From Vulcanisaeta sp. JCM 16159 (GTDB lineage: Archaea > Thermoproteota > Thermoprotei > Thermoproteales > Thermocladiaceae), in assembly GCF_001316265.1 (NCBI RefSeq), contig NZ_BBDN01000002.1, positions 62,001 to 126,000 of the forward strand: a stretch of DNA of 64,000 nucleotides. Direction: 5' to 3'. The notes under the pieces were generated by a model. That model saw only the letters and a list, made by a program, of their open reading frames with translations, ran no database searches and was not told the DNA's origin. Every line of letters starts with the position of its first letter. Position 1 is the first letter of the stretch. Of the stretch, positions 49,180-59,579 are shown in pieces. The translations under genes and the position numbers were made by a program.

Positions 49180-49832
49180 TCAACAGCCTGCGTGTTCCAT
49201 GGCCATCCTCAAAATACTCACTAAATCCTCAATCCTCAACCTACCAGTATTAGTATTCCTTGGGCTTGGGTGATAACTCATGAATATCCTAACTCCATTA
49301 AAATCAATGTAACCACCATGCCTAAACTCAGCCCTAATACCAAGGACCAGTTTAATGCCGAGAAACGCTATGTGCCCAAGGGCAATTATCGCCCTCGGCA
49401 TGACACGAATAAGTTCATACCTAAACCAATTGTTCACGCAGGTGCGAATCTCCTCATTATTTGGCCTGTTGTCTGGAGGTGCGCACTTAACGACTGACGT
49501 TATGTACACGCACCTAACCGTAACACCATCATCCCTGGAAATACTATAGGCTTATTGGACAAGCCAGCCTCGTATAAGGCCCTAAACAGGAATTGAGCAC
49601 TGCTATCCCCCGTGAACATACGCCCAGTCCTGTTACCACCATGCGCTGCCGGCGCTAACCCAACGATCATTATCCTAGCATTACCCAAGTCACCCCATGG
49701 CAGTACCGGTCTCCTCCAGTAATTATCGTTCATAAACCTCGGCAGCGGCTTAACACTCTCCCTATAACTCACTAGTCTTGGACATGCCCTGCACTGTATC
49801 AATTTACTTACGAAATCGTTATACCAACTCAC
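49180..49832 (-). CDS. Family 5 uracil-DNA glycosylase (UDGb), frameshifted
   Basis: FVSKLIQCRACPRLVSYRE begins the Fe-S ligands (C-x2-C). Motif 1 is GLAPAAHGGNRTGRMFTGDS, the family-5 form, which lacks the acidic catalytic residue of other UDGs. After a frame change near 49530 come VYITSVVKCAPPDNRPNNEE with RTC (further Fe-S Cys) and motif 2 SYHPSPRNTNTGRL. About 215 residues. It removes uracil and other deaminated bases from DNA, important at high temperature. GTG 49832 is the likely start. Only 2 bp separate its stop from the convergent dehydrogenase stop. Confidence 0.9.
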
Positions 49833-49883
49833 AGCGCCAATGCTTAAGCCTTAAAATTAAGCCATTACATTAAGTGTGGAGGG

Positions 49884-50329
49884 ATGGATCAATTCACTAA
49901 GGACATAATCAGGGGAGTATTATCGTACATTTATGGACCTAGTATACTAAAGAAATTAGATGGTGAATTTAGGATTGAGGTTAGCAGGACGGGTGGTTTA
50001 AGGAGAATTTACCTAGGCGATAAGCTTATTTTCACGATTAGGGCTAGCGATGGTCATCCATTACCGACATTAGAGGGTGCACGGTTGATTGATAAGGTGG
50101 TTATTGTGAGTAGGGAGCCGCGTCCTTCGTGAAGCAGGGTAGGAGTGTCATGGCTAGGTTCGTCATTGACGTTAGGAATGCCGTTCCCGGCGATGAGGTG
50201 GCCATTTACTCAGAGGATGGTGAGTTCCTCGGTGTTGGTAGGTTGTTGCTCTCTAAGGATGAGGTGTTAAGTGTTGGCAGGGGTGTTGCGGTTAAGTTGC
50301 GTCATCACGTAGGGACTTCTGAGGGTTAA
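49884..50329 (+). CDS. PUA-domain RNA-binding protein, one frameshift
   Basis: The first piece, DQFTKDIIRGVLSYIYGPSI with LPTLEGARLIDKVVIV, runs into ASFVKQGRSVMARFVIDVRN after a frame change near 50128. The rest is a PUA domain (PGDEVAIYSEDGEFLGVGRL and the following strand). The 'V..G.SV.A.FV' motif and the 'GDEV' strand are typical of archaeal PUA proteins related to the C-terminal domain of archaeosine transglycosylase. About 148 residues. It binds RNA, probably tRNA or rRNA; the precise role is unknown. Confidence 0.8.
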
Positions 50330-50390
50330 GTAACCAATAATGCTTATATTTACTAAATTCTTTATGGGTACGGTGGTTATTATCTGGCGA

Positions 50391-51507
50391 ATGAGTTCAC
50401 AGTAACTCCCTGGGAGGTGAAGGGTAAGGTAGACTACATGAGGCTTGCCCGTGAGTTCGGTGTTCAATTAATAACTGAAAACGAGATCGACACGCTGCAT
50501 GAATTAACGGGTGAGGTTCACTACCTAATAAGGAGGGGATTCTTCTATGCACATAGGACCTACAGTCAATACTGAGTCGGCAGAGGAGTGGCTTAAGGTG
50601 GGCGTTGTATAACGGCAGGGGGCCCAGCGCTGATCTGCACATTGGCCACCTGGTTCCCTGGATGCTCAGTAAGTGGTTTGTGGATAAGTTCAATGTTGAT
50701 TACTTCTTTGAGTTAACGGATGACGAGAAGTTCCTGGTTAAGGAGGGGTATACCCTGGAGCAAACGAATAAGTATGCCTACGAAAATGCCCTGGACCTAA
50801 TAGCCCTAGGCTTCACGCCAGATAAGCTGCACATAATAATTGATAGTGAGGACATTAAGTACCTATACAGGATAGCCGTTAGGGTTGGTAAGAAATTAAC
50901 CTTATCAACCGTGAAGCACACCTTCGGGTTTACGGACTCAACCAACGTAGGCGCGGCCTTCTTCCCAACTCTTGAGATATCAGTAGCCTTCCTACCGACC
51001 GAGCTATATGGTGAGCAGGTGCCTGTACTGATACCAACGGCCATCGACCAAGACCCGTACTTCAGGCTCGCCAGGGATATAGCCGATGAGTTGGGATACC
51101 CCAAGCCATCCACGATATATAGCAAGTTCATACCTGGATTAACTGGTGAGGATAAGATGAGCGCCTCAAACCCTGACTCGGCAATTTACGTAACCGATAG
51201 CGAGAAGGACGTTAGGAGAAAGATAATGAATGCACTAACCGGCGGACAACCGACGGCAGAGCTTCAGCGTAAGTATGGTGGTGACCCAGACAACTGCGTT
51301 GTCTATAAGTACCACCTATTGTTCCAGGACAGCGATGAGAAGGTTAAGAGGATCTATGAGGACTGCAAGGCTGGGAAGTTACTATGTGGTGAGTGCAAGG
51401 CAATGCTCTTCGAGAGGATTAGGGAGTTCATGAAGGAGCATAATGAGAGGAGGGAGAGGGCTAAGGACGTGATTGAGCAATACAGGATCTCCATGAAGTT
51501 TAGATAA
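50391..51507 (+). CDS. trpS: Tryptophanyl-tRNA synthetase, N-terminal frameshifts
   Basis: The N-terminal archaeal block FTVTPWEVKGKVDYMRLARE and LIRRGFFYAHR is followed by YNGRGPSADLHIGHLVPWML (HIGH motif) in another frame. GEDKMSASNPDSAIYVTDSE is the KMSKS-type motif, and LTGGQPTAELQRKYGGDP is specific to archaeal/eukaryotic TrpRS. At about 50550 one G is missing (CATAGGACC for CATAGGGACC), and another break is near 50600. The start is uncertain: ATG 50391 fits if one base is missing right after it; ATG 50364 is an alternative. An essential gene broken this way is the best evidence for sequence error. Confidence 0.9.
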
Positions 51508-51542
51508 TGCTTAATTAACACCTATCGCATTAATATAAAGTC

Positions 51543-52565
51543 ATGACTAATTATCCAGTTATTGACCTACATGAGGACATTGCCTATTATCTAATGAACT
51601 CAGGGAGGCTTGAGGAGGAATTTCAGGACTTCGACGTCGATGCGCCCGGCAGACAATCGGACATACCTAAGCTCATTAGAGGGAATGTTAAGGTGGTCTT
51701 CAGTGCCGTGTTCCCAATACATGATACGTATAACCCAATGATTGGTGAGAGGATATCCTCAGGCTACGGAACACGTTCAATAAAGTCCTACACACCAGCG
51801 GTGTCTAAGTTAATAGGCCTTGAAATGATAAAGATCTACCTAATACTGGCAAAGAGATTCGGTAATAGGCTTAGGATCATTGAGAATTATTCCGACATTG
51901 AGCAGGTGATGAATAGCGACCTAATAGGGTTGCTGATATCTGTTGAGGGCGCTGACGTGCTTGACGACATCTACGACTTATTACTACTTCACAGGCTTGG
52001 CGTTAGGGCCTTGAGCATTACCTGGAACTTCGACAATAGGTACGGCGCGTCATGCTTCACGAGGAAGGACTACGGATTAACGGCAGACGGCGAGGAATTA
52101 GTCAAATTGGCCAACGAGCTCGGCGTAATAATTGACCTAGCTCACGCGAGTAGGAATACCATGATCGATGTACTAAATACTTCTAAGAAGCCCGTCATGA
52201 TTAGCCACGCGAATGTCCAGGGTGTTCATAAGCACCTGAGGAATGTTGATGATGAAGTGTTAGAACTCCTCGTTAGGAATCATGGCGTGATTGGTGTAAC
52301 GATGATACCATCAACGATAGGGCCAAGGCCAAACATGGATTCGCTGGTTAGGCATGTATTGTATATACGCGAGAGGTTTGGGCCTGACATAATAGCCATT
52401 GGGACGGACCTCCTGGGAATCGAGAAAACCCCCGAGGACTTAACTAACATTGGCGAGATCGCGAAATTCCTAAATAAATTGGCTGAGTATGGAATGAGCG
52501 ATAGTGACATTAGGAAGATAGCCTTTGAAAATGCCCTTAGGGTCCTTAGGAATAATCTCTCGTGA
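51543..52565 (+). CDS. Renal-type membrane dipeptidase (peptidase M19)
   Basis: Intact 340 residues. VIDLHEDIAYYL gives the first metal ligands (in place of HxD, 'HED'), LLISVEGADVL the bridging Glu, DLAHASRNTMIDVL and MISHANVQGVHKHLRN the two His, and AIGTDLLG the final Asp. The fold is the M19 TIM barrel. It hydrolyses dipeptides, possibly with D-residues. No signal peptide. About 35 bp after trpS, so it could be in the same transcript. Confidence 0.87.
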   Translation: MTNYPVIDLHEDIAYYLMNSGRLEEEFQDFDVDAPGRQSDIPKLIRGNVKVVFSAVFPIHDTYNPMIGERISSGYGTRSIKSYTPAVSKLIGLEMIKIYLILAKRFGNRLRIIENYSDIEQVMNSDLIGLLISVEGADVLDDIYDLLLLHRLGVRALSITWNFDNRYGASCFTRKDYGLTADGEELVKLANELGVIIDLAHASRNTMIDVLNTSKKPVMISHANVQGVHKHLRNVDDEVLELLVRNHGVIGVTMIPSTIGPRPNMDSLVRHVLYIRERFGPDIIAIGTDLLGIEKTPEDLTNIGEIAKFLNKLAEYGMSDSDIRKIAFENALRVLRNNLS

Positions 52566-52595
52566 ATTTTAAATCGCCTTTAATAACTAAGTACT

Positions 52596-53803
52596 TTAAT
52601 CATGGCTTGGGCCCGTGGTCTCTTGACCGCTTGTCTGTGATGTTACGAATTGAATGTACTGAAGTCTATTCTTCTCATACTCATCAACCGGTATTGGCTT
52701 AAGCTTCGAGAGTATTTGCGGTAATGTCGTGTACTCCATCTCCTCAGGCGGTAGTCTATGCGGCATTACAGGCCCCATCCTCCTTATGTAATCCGTTATT
52801 TGAGCAGCCAACTGCCTACTATAGTCAAAGGCTGGGTCATCGAATAAGTCCACGGGGCCCTCCAGATAACCATCATGTAACTGGAAGCCAAGGGCTATGA
52901 CCTTTGGCGGTCCATCGAACCTAGTCATCTTTGGACCAAGGGCTATCTTCCTCTCCTGGTCAATACTCATCATCTTTGCGGGCATTAATGGACCAACATG
53001 GCTACCCCTCATCCAACCCTCAACCAGGTGTGGGTAAGCGAAGGCCTCGAGTACCTCACCAACCGCTGGTAATCCATGTTGAGCCCTGACTATGGCCACT
53101 GGGTCGTCCTTACCAACATAGCGGCCGGCGATTAAGTTCAGTCTCTCAACGCTCGTCACTGAGGCCTGCACCAAGTCAGACTTCCTATATATTCTCCTTA
53201 TTATGTACCTGCCCGGCGTGCCTATTAGGCCGAGTATGTCGTAACTATTCTCAGGAGCGTCAAGCAGGTAGACCTTACCCTCATATACATCCAGTATCTC
53301 AAACCTAAACCCCTGGTGCATTGCTGGGTCTATGACTAGGCCGGCCGTGTTAAACGGGTCGGCGAATATCCTATAGAATGGTAAGTTGAAGGCTCCGGGC
53401 TCTGTCTTATCCGCGGCAAACACCACAAGCGGTTCACTGGGTCTCTCCTCAAACTCCATCTCAGCAACCTGTGGGCCTAATCCCTAATGTTCCCGCTGAA
53501 GGTATCCTTAAGAAGGTCCTGACCGGCGCCATAAAGCTTAACCTTCTTTGCAATGTTCTCCGTGGCCTCCTTGAATATTGACCAAGCAAGGCCATGGATA
53601 TCCGGGTTATTCTCACCCTTAGTGTGTGTCATAAGTAGTGACATGTCATCACCGACATTATAAACAAAGTAATCAATAAGCAAGCCGCTCCTCTGCTCCT
53701 CCCTCAGTCTTTCAGCGGCAAATTCAAGTATCTTGGGATGTACCCACGCATGTCCTGGTAAGCCACCTATGTCGGCCTTTATTATTGAGACCGTAACCTT
53801 CAT
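52596..53803 (-). CDS. fbp: Fructose-1,6-bisphosphate aldolase/phosphatase (type V), one frameshift
   Basis: ATG 53803 starts KVTVSIIKADIGGLPGHAWV, the invariant N-terminus of archaeal FBPA/P. The frame breaks near 53468 at SGNIR, where one more G in AGGGA restores GLGPQVAEMEFEERPSEP. The rest includes FAADKTEPGAFNLPFYRIFA, DPAMHQGFRFEI and YVGKDDPVAIVRAQHGLPAV. Length after repair is about 402, normal. The single enzyme condenses triose phosphates and dephosphorylates the product, making gluconeogenesis one-way. Confidence 0.95.
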
Positions 53804-53931
53804 TGGTAAGTATTGCTTCATCAATGTATTAATACTTTACCCTTATAACGTTTATATTTCTAATAATTACTTAAATAAAATAAAAGCAGGTATAAGAAAT
53901 ACTGACTTATTGACAAAAATAAATCACTAAT

Positions 53932-54892
53932 CTAAGAACCACTCTTCTTTAGGTATTTAAAGACAACCCCTGCTATTGCACGGGCCAATGGCGGTGTACG
54001 GCCTCGCCAATTTGATTAAATTGAGAGTCTTTTGGCCCAAAGAACACGTGATCGTCGGGAAAGCCCATAAGTCTAGCCTGTTCCCTAACTGTCAATACCC
54101 TATCCTCGAATGGATGCACAAAACGCACACTACCCATAACCGTTGGCGCAGGCTTCCATGGATTAAGCCTCACGAAGTTCCTAAACGACCCTGTGGCACC
54201 CCTGAACCTGTAAAGGGCATCATCCCAACTAAGCCTTGCTATGCCTTTAATCTTCCTATCACTAACGGTCACATACTCATGATTAGGTATCCTAGGGTCA
54301 CCGGGTTCGGGTAAATCACCAATGGCATCCCACACGGTCAATACCCTACCCAACCTCTCAGGCCTTATGGTATATTACTAATGAAGACCCTACGCCTAAC
54401 ACTCGGCGTTCCATAATCCTCAGCATGAAGCACATTGAAGTAAATCTCCTCATAGCCAACCCTGGCGAACTCATTGATTAAGGCATCCCTTAATGGGCCA
54501 TCCATTATGTGAACCACATTCTCAAGAACAAAGACCCTAGGCCTCAACTCACCAACGAGCCTAATAAACTCGAGGGTCAACCTACCCAGTTCATCAACAT
54601 AAAGCCTATTGAGTGGGTCCTCAGCCCTCCTTGGATTAGTCTCAGTAAATGCCTCACAGGGACTGCCGCCAATCACTACGTCAGGCCTACCACCAATGTA
54701 CTTAATAATATCCTCACCCCTAACATTCCTAACATCATTAACAAGCATCACAGCCTCTGGGAAGTTAAAACTATACGTTCGTGCAGCATTAACATCGATC
54801 TCAGCACCAAGTGCTACGTCAAAGCCTGCATCTCTAAATCCCCTACTAAATCCTCCAGCACCCGCGAATAGGTCAACTACGGTATACCTCAT
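53932..54892 (-). CDS. DNA (cytosine-5-)-methyltransferase, frameshifted
   Basis: Motif I YTVVDLFAGAGGFSRGFRDA, motif IV VVIGGSPCEAFTETNPRRAE with the catalytic Cys in Pro-Cys, motif VI RVFVLENVVHIM, motif VIII TPSVRRRVFISNI, motif IX RVLTVREQARLMGFPDDHVF and motif X FNQIGEAV. Breaks are near 54367 (after SNIP, before RPERLGRVL) and near 53990, where LARAIAGVVFKYLKKSGS continues to the stop at 53932. The target-recognition region is short, about 90 residues. No restriction enzyme is next to it, so it may be an orphan regulator or an inherited methyltransferase. Confidence 0.88.
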
Positions 54893-54938
54893 CACTGAAT
54901 TGCAGCTATAGCACTACATTATAATAATTATTTTAACC

Positions 54939-55217
54939 CTAATCCTCCTCTTGCTCACTCTCAGTCTCGTAAAGATTATCAAGGAGTTGCTTAACGTAGT
55001 CCTCCTTAAGCTCCTTCTCCTCCTCGCCAGGCTCCTTCTCCTCATAACTCTCGACAATGACGGCGCCCCTCTTCTCAACGCTCTTCTTATCAACGTAGGA
55101 CTTGGCATCACTACTCTTCAGCTCCTCCTCATAACCACACCTCTGGCACCTAAGGTAAACCTTCCCCTCCCTCTTCACGGGAACCATCAAACCCCCACAT
55201 CTGGGACAAAATCTCAT
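54939..55217 (-). CDS. TFS/RPB9-type N-terminal zinc-ribbon protein with acidic tail
   Basis: 92 residues. MRFCPRCGGLMVPVKREGKV and YLRCQRCGYEEEL form a Cys4 zinc ribbon (C-x2-C...C-x2-C), the N-terminal ribbon of RNA polymerase subunit M/TFS. The C-terminal catalytic ribbon of TFS (with the 'DE' hairpin) is absent. Instead there is an acidic, low-complexity tail (ESYEEKEPGEEEKELKEDYV, then ESEQEED). It could be a shortened RNA polymerase-associated factor. The ATG at 55217 follows an AT-rich spacer. Confidence 0.75.
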   Translation of the reverse strand: MRFCPRCGGLMVPVKREGKVYLRCQRCGYEEELKSSDAKSYVDKKSVEKRGAVIVESYEEKEPGEEEKELKEDYVKQLLDNLYETESEQEED

Positions 55218-55352
55218 TGCGAATTAACGTAGACAAAGAACTTACTTAAAAACCTTATGACCACCTTAACCAGGGATTACACAACAATGCAAATAAGGCG
55301 TAATTAATGAAGCCCAAAAAGTAAAATAAAAGGGTTGATTTAGGTCTAGGTC

Positions 55353-55934
55353 GTGAGTGAGAACTGGGTAACAGTAAATGGTCGGTCAGTGAGGTACTTA
55401 GTGCATGGTGAGGGTAAACCCATGGTCATGGTCCACGGATTCAGCTTCAGCGCCGATGATTGGATTAATTGCTGCGGCAATAACTTTGAAGGCCTTAAAA
55501 TATATGCAATTGATATGCCGTATGGCCCTAAATCGAGGAGCGACCACTTCATGCCGAGGGATGATGACGACTATGCAAACCACCTGTACGCAATAGTTAA
55601 GGCCTTAAACATTGAGAACCCCATACTTATCGGGGCCAGTTTAGGTGGTGAGACGGTCCTTAGGTACTTGGCACTTAATTACCCGGCAACCGCAGGTATT
55701 GTGGTTGGGCCTGTCAGGGTGCCAAGCATTAACCTGTCCAGGATTAAGGTACCTGTAATGGGCATTTGGGGTAGTAATGATAGGGTCTCGGGTAGGGAGA
55801 ACATGGAGGCCATGAGGAGGGCTGGCTTTAGGGTTGAGGTCATCAATGACGCCGGTCACCCAGCCTATTTGGATAGGCCCAGGGAGTTCGTGAGGCTTGT
55901 ACTCGATTTCCTAAGGTCCATCAACGCCGTTTAA
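55353..55934 (+). CDS. Small alpha/beta hydrolase
   Basis: 193 residues. MVMVHGFSFSADDWINCCG is the oxyanion region, PILIGASLGGETVLRYLALN the nucleophile elbow (Ser), VMGIWGSNDRVSGRE the acid (Asp), and VINDAGHPAYLDRP the base (His). It lacks most of the lid, as in small esterases of this fold. GTG 55353 is the only in-frame start near the first strand. Cytoplasmic. Substrate unknown. Confidence 0.83.
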   Translation: MSENWVTVNGRSVRYLVHGEGKPMVMVHGFSFSADDWINCCGNNFEGLKIYAIDMPYGPKSRSDHFMPRDDDDYANHLYAIVKALNIENPILIGASLGGETVLRYLALNYPATAGIVVGPVRVPSINLSRIKVPVMGIWGSNDRVSGRENMEAMRRAGFRVEVINDAGHPAYLDRPREFVRLVLDFLRSINAV

Positions 55935-56015
55935 TATTATATTCATGTATTACCTACGTAATAATACTTATTATAAGGCATAGCGTAATTTATTTCCGTA
56001 ACCATTAAAGATAAC

Positions 56016-57334
56016 GTGGATAGGGTTGACCTGGCTTACGTAGTTGGTGTTGTACTTGGTAAGGAGGACGTTGATGGCATTAGGGTTGCGTATACTACTT
56101 ACACGAGCACCCTGGGCAAGTGGGTTAGGGACCCAGAGGGTGTTGTTCAGTACCTGGTGAATATTGGTAAGGCCAGGGTAGTCAGGAGTGGCCAGGGTAG
56201 GAGCGTGATATTGACAGATAGGGAAATGATGAGTAGGGTGAATAACCTATTAACGCCCAGGGAGGATGTCGACCCACTAACGCTGGTCATTGAAGGCATT
56301 AGGAAGTTGGCAAATCCACTGTCTGGCTATGCGGATATTGGTGATGTTATTAAGTACATAGAGGGTAGGTTAAACGCGACGACTAATGAGGCCGAGGAAC
56401 TATTGATCAAGGCCATAAGGTTTCATAGGGGCAGGTTCGTGTTCGCGCATGGTGGTTCCCGCAGGTTGAAAATTGGTTCCTCATACTATGGCTTGATAAA
56501 GGTGGTGGGCGATGCAGAGACTCCTGGTACCAGTAGGAGCTCCGGTGTGAGGCTTCTTGGGCCTTCGTGGAGGGCTGCCAGGGATAAAATACTGAGTATG
56601 GTTCATGAGGATTACCAATTAATCACGATAATAGGCAGGGCAGGCGCTGGGAAGACGACGCTACTGCTTAGTCTCGAGGGCGTGGTTGACGGAGTCTTCA
56701 TGTACGCAGACATGACCGAGACTAGGGACAGGGACCTATCGGCCATTGTATACACGGTATTTACAGACAACGTACGCAAGATACAGGAAATTCAGGAAAG
56801 GCTGAGAAGGATAGGTGTTAAGGGTTTGCTCAGGGCATTCGCCAAGGCAGGCATTGACGAAGTCCTTGAAAGCGCCAAATTAAGGCCCATGGAAACCCTG
56901 AAGCTACTAAATGATGCAGTGGGGTTGCTGGGCATGTCGCCACTGGTGATTGGGATTGACGAGGGCCTACTCAGCCAGGATGATTCAAGGGCCATGGACT
57001 TCATAAATGCAATACACGCGCTTAGGAATAACATGCAGCATTGCCATTAACCAGGATAGTAATAACGCTACTCCCTGACGTAGTTAACCTAATATCGAAG
57101 GTCGACACACCGCTATTCGACATACTGAGGTTAGGAGCAATAACGCTGCCCGACTACGTAACAAGGGAGGACCTAAAGGAGGTTATCCAGGAATATGGAT
57201 TGAGCGAGACCGAGATGGGAAAGATCGAGGCGTTAGGCCCATTAACCATGAGACAACTCATATGCCTAATGAACACGAAGATGGACATAATAAAGTGCGG
57301 AATAGACACGGCAGGAGAAATATCAATAGAATGA
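56016..57334 (+). CDS. P-loop ATPase (archaeal AAA type), one frameshift
   Basis: N-terminal 190 residues include a small helical region (VDLAYVVGVVLGKEDVDGIR). Walker A is LITIIGRAGAGKTTLLLSLE, and Walker B is SPLVIGIDEGLLSQDDSRAM. The frame changes near 57045 (NNMQH), after which RIVITLLPDVVNLISKVDTP and LTMRQLICLMNTKMDIIKCG continue to 57334. About 435 residues. It resembles the large class of archaeal predicted ATPases with STAND/AAA cores, often linked to signalling or mobile elements. Function not predictable. Confidence 0.7.
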
Positions 57335-57375
57335 TATTTCCAGGTATTATAAAACGTGATTGATAACTCTGTTGG

Positions 57376-57471
57376 AGCCCCGGCCGGGATTCGAACCCGG
57401 GACCTCCCGCTTACAAGGCTTGCACGGGGCTTTCGCCCCAGGGCGCTCCGACCGGGCTGAGCTACCGGGGC
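57376..57471 (-). tRNA. tRNA-Thr (UGU) with intron at 29/30
   Basis: Acceptor GCCCCGG/CCGGGGC, D stem GCTC/GAGC, T arm CCGGG-TTCGAAT-CCCGG. Discriminator is U, as usual for archaeal tRNA-Thr, and CCA is encoded at 57373-57375. The loop CTTGTAA gives anticodon UGU (57413-57415). Removing 57420-57440 restores CCCGC/GCGGG, a perfect anticodon stem. Confidence 0.94.
57420..57440 (-). other. tRNA intron, 21 nt, noncanonical position 29/30
   Basis: Same length and position as the intron of the CAU tRNA at 27262-27282, sharing the TGGGG start and the AGCCCCG block. The boundary is set by restoration of the anticodon stem; a shift by one base would create a mismatch here (A29-G41), so this copy fixes the position. 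Confidence 0.85.
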
Positions 57472-57514
57472 AGGAATGTGATCCCCCTGAGGAATTTTAA
57501 GCTTTTTGTGATGA

Positions 57515-58000
57515 TTATTGAATGGTCTTCTTCGTAAGTTCCCTAGTCTTACTTATCAATGCCCTTATATCCTTGGCTGCAGACTCATCATCTGGATATG
57601 GACTTAGTATGCCCTGTTTATCCGGCCCATTGTATTGGTACTCATGTAGCCATAGCGCCATGTTTGTGTATACGTCAACGTCACCGCCTATTACCTGAGC
57701 CACGGGTTTCAGTACCGTTGTCGGCATGACGGCTACGATCCAATAGGCCTTTTCGACCCTTGCCCTGAGCCCCCTCAATTTCTTTGTGCCTGGGAATAAC
57801 TTCCTTAGCTCACTTATTTTATCCACGGCATATGCAGCCACTAGGGCCTTCCAGGCCTGGAATGCCTTGCCGGCGGCATTCCTTATGAGTCCCTGATTTA
57901 GGAAGGACTCGGCTAGTTCGGCTTCGTACATAGCCTCCCTTAACCTGACCTCTCTATACTTATTGAGGTCGAACCAGGGCTTGGGTAATTGCTCCACCAT
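57515..58000 (-). CDS. PaREP1-family protein
   Basis: 161 residues. The N-terminal REVRLREAMYEAELAESFLN and the core GLIRNAAGKAFQAWKALVAA match PaREP1/PaREP8 proteins, which are greatly expanded in Pyrobaculum, Caldivirga and Sulfolobus relatives. LFPGTKKLRGLRARVEKAYW and a tail with SAAKDIRALI complete the usual length. The helical fold resembles HEPN-type domains. Function unknown; some are thought to be toxin-antitoxin or nucleotide-binding partners, but no partner is seen here. Confidence 0.85.
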   Translation of the reverse strand: MVEQLPKPWFDLNKYREVRLREAMYEAELAESFLNQGLIRNAAGKAFQAWKALVAAYAVDKISELRKLFPGTKKLRGLRARVEKAYWIVAVMPTTVLKPVAQVIGGDVDVYTNMALWLHEYQYNGPDKQGILSPYPDDESAAKDIRALISKTRELTKKTIQ

Positions 58001-58063
58001 AAGGTGGTGCTTGTCCTCACTTAAAAATGCTTAATCATCGATGATTATGGAATATTCATGGTA

Positions 58064-59498
58064 TTACGACTTATCAACTATCCTTCTTTGCTGCGTCATT
58101 GGTACCCTTGTCCTACTCCAAGACGTTGCTATTGCCACGACGATCAGGCTAGGGATGCCCTGAAGGCCATGTGTAAGCTATTTACGAAGGGCAGCATTAG
58201 GCTTGGTGTTAGTGTTGATGATCCCACGAATATTTGGAAGGCGACACTCCTCGGTATTGCCATTGAGGAGACCACAATGGCTATTATGAAACTGAGCAGT
58301 ATGCCTATATTACCAATTGTCCTATTGGTGCCGGAGGCTATCCCATACATGTCCCTTGGGACGTCCAGCATCACCATCTTACCATTGGCCGCGAAGAACA
58401 TGCCAGCCCCAATACCACTTATTGATGCGATTATTGTTATGTAGTAGAACGGCGTTGTCAACGTTAGTAACGTGTCATACAGTATGTAGCCACGGCCTGA
58501 AGCGTGAGGCCTATCGACGCTATTACCCTGGCGTCAGACTTATCCGCTAACCTACCACCGAGGGTCGCCGCTATTGAGCCTAGTAGGTAACCAGGAACTA
58601 GCCATATGGACGCATAGAATGGGTTTAACCCCCTGACTCCCTGTAAATACATTATTAGCAGGAATAGTATTGCGTTGTTGGCCATGTACTGGAAGAAGTA
58701 GGAGAAGCTTGATAGCGTGAACATTTTAATCCTGAAGAGCCTTAGGCTTATTAATGGTGACTTCGCCCTGGTCTCTATGTATATGAATATGGCAAATAGA
58801 GCTAGTCCTGATAATATCATTAAGCCTACGGCATTGTTATAACCAACGCCGGCGTAGGTTATCCCAGCCATTGATAGGAGGCCGAGGGATAACCCGAGGG
58901 TTACTGCACCGTATATGTCAAAGTCCTGCCTAACCCTGACACCCTTATCCCTTAGGTACATTAAACCAATTATGAAGCTAAATATGGCTATTGGCACATT
59001 TACATAGAATATCCACCTCCAACCAATGAATGTGGTTATAACACCGCCAGCCAGTATACCGGCCACGGCCCCCAGGTTCCAGCCCATTGATGTCGTTCCA
59101 AACACGAACCCTCTCTCCTCCGGCCTAAAGTAATCGCTGGCTATGGCCATGGTGTTGCTGGTCATTAATGACCCACCAAGCGCTTGTATGGTCCTAAATC
59201 CAATAAGCTCCATGGCGCTTGTCGATAAGCCGCATAACGCGCTGCCTATGCCGAAGAGTATCATGCCGAGATTAAATATTTTAGCCCTGCCCTTTAGGTC
59301 GCCGAACTTTCCCAACTGTGTTGAGAATATCGTGACGGCGAGTATGTAGATTAGTATTACCCAAACTAGCGTGGATAAGTCGCTATGTAGCGCGGTTAGC
59401 ATTACGGGTAATGCCAGGACAACGATTGTGCTATCCAACGCGGTCATGAACGTTGCCAAGGTCAGTAACACTAATACTATGAATTGTGTCCTATCCAT
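58064..59498 (-). CDS. MFS transporter, 14-helix DHA2 (EmrB/QacA) type, frameshifted
   Basis: FMTALDSTIVVLALPVMLTA is the DHA2 opening (motif D1). Motif A is LGKFGDLKGRAKIFNLGMIL, and motif C is ALGGSLMTSNTMAIASDYF. The frame breaks near 58463 (YMLYDTLLTLTTPFYYITII continues) and near 58143, then ends TRVPMTQQRRIVDKS at 58064. About 475 residues. Exports drugs or toxic solutes by H+ antiport, or a sugar acid in view of the divergent gluconate dehydratase gene; the latter is inference. Confidence 0.85.
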
Positions 59499-59579
59499 TA
59501 ATTACATCGTTACTTCAAGCCCCTTTAAACTTTATATTGCAAAGTCCAAACTTAAAAATGAGCGCATTATCGGGATTGT

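Noticed and set aside
54509-54911. Two plus-strand frames of 100-120 codons opposite the DNA methyltransferase
   Set aside because: The minus strand encodes all C5-methyltransferase motifs across the same interval; the plus frames match nothing and overlap each other.
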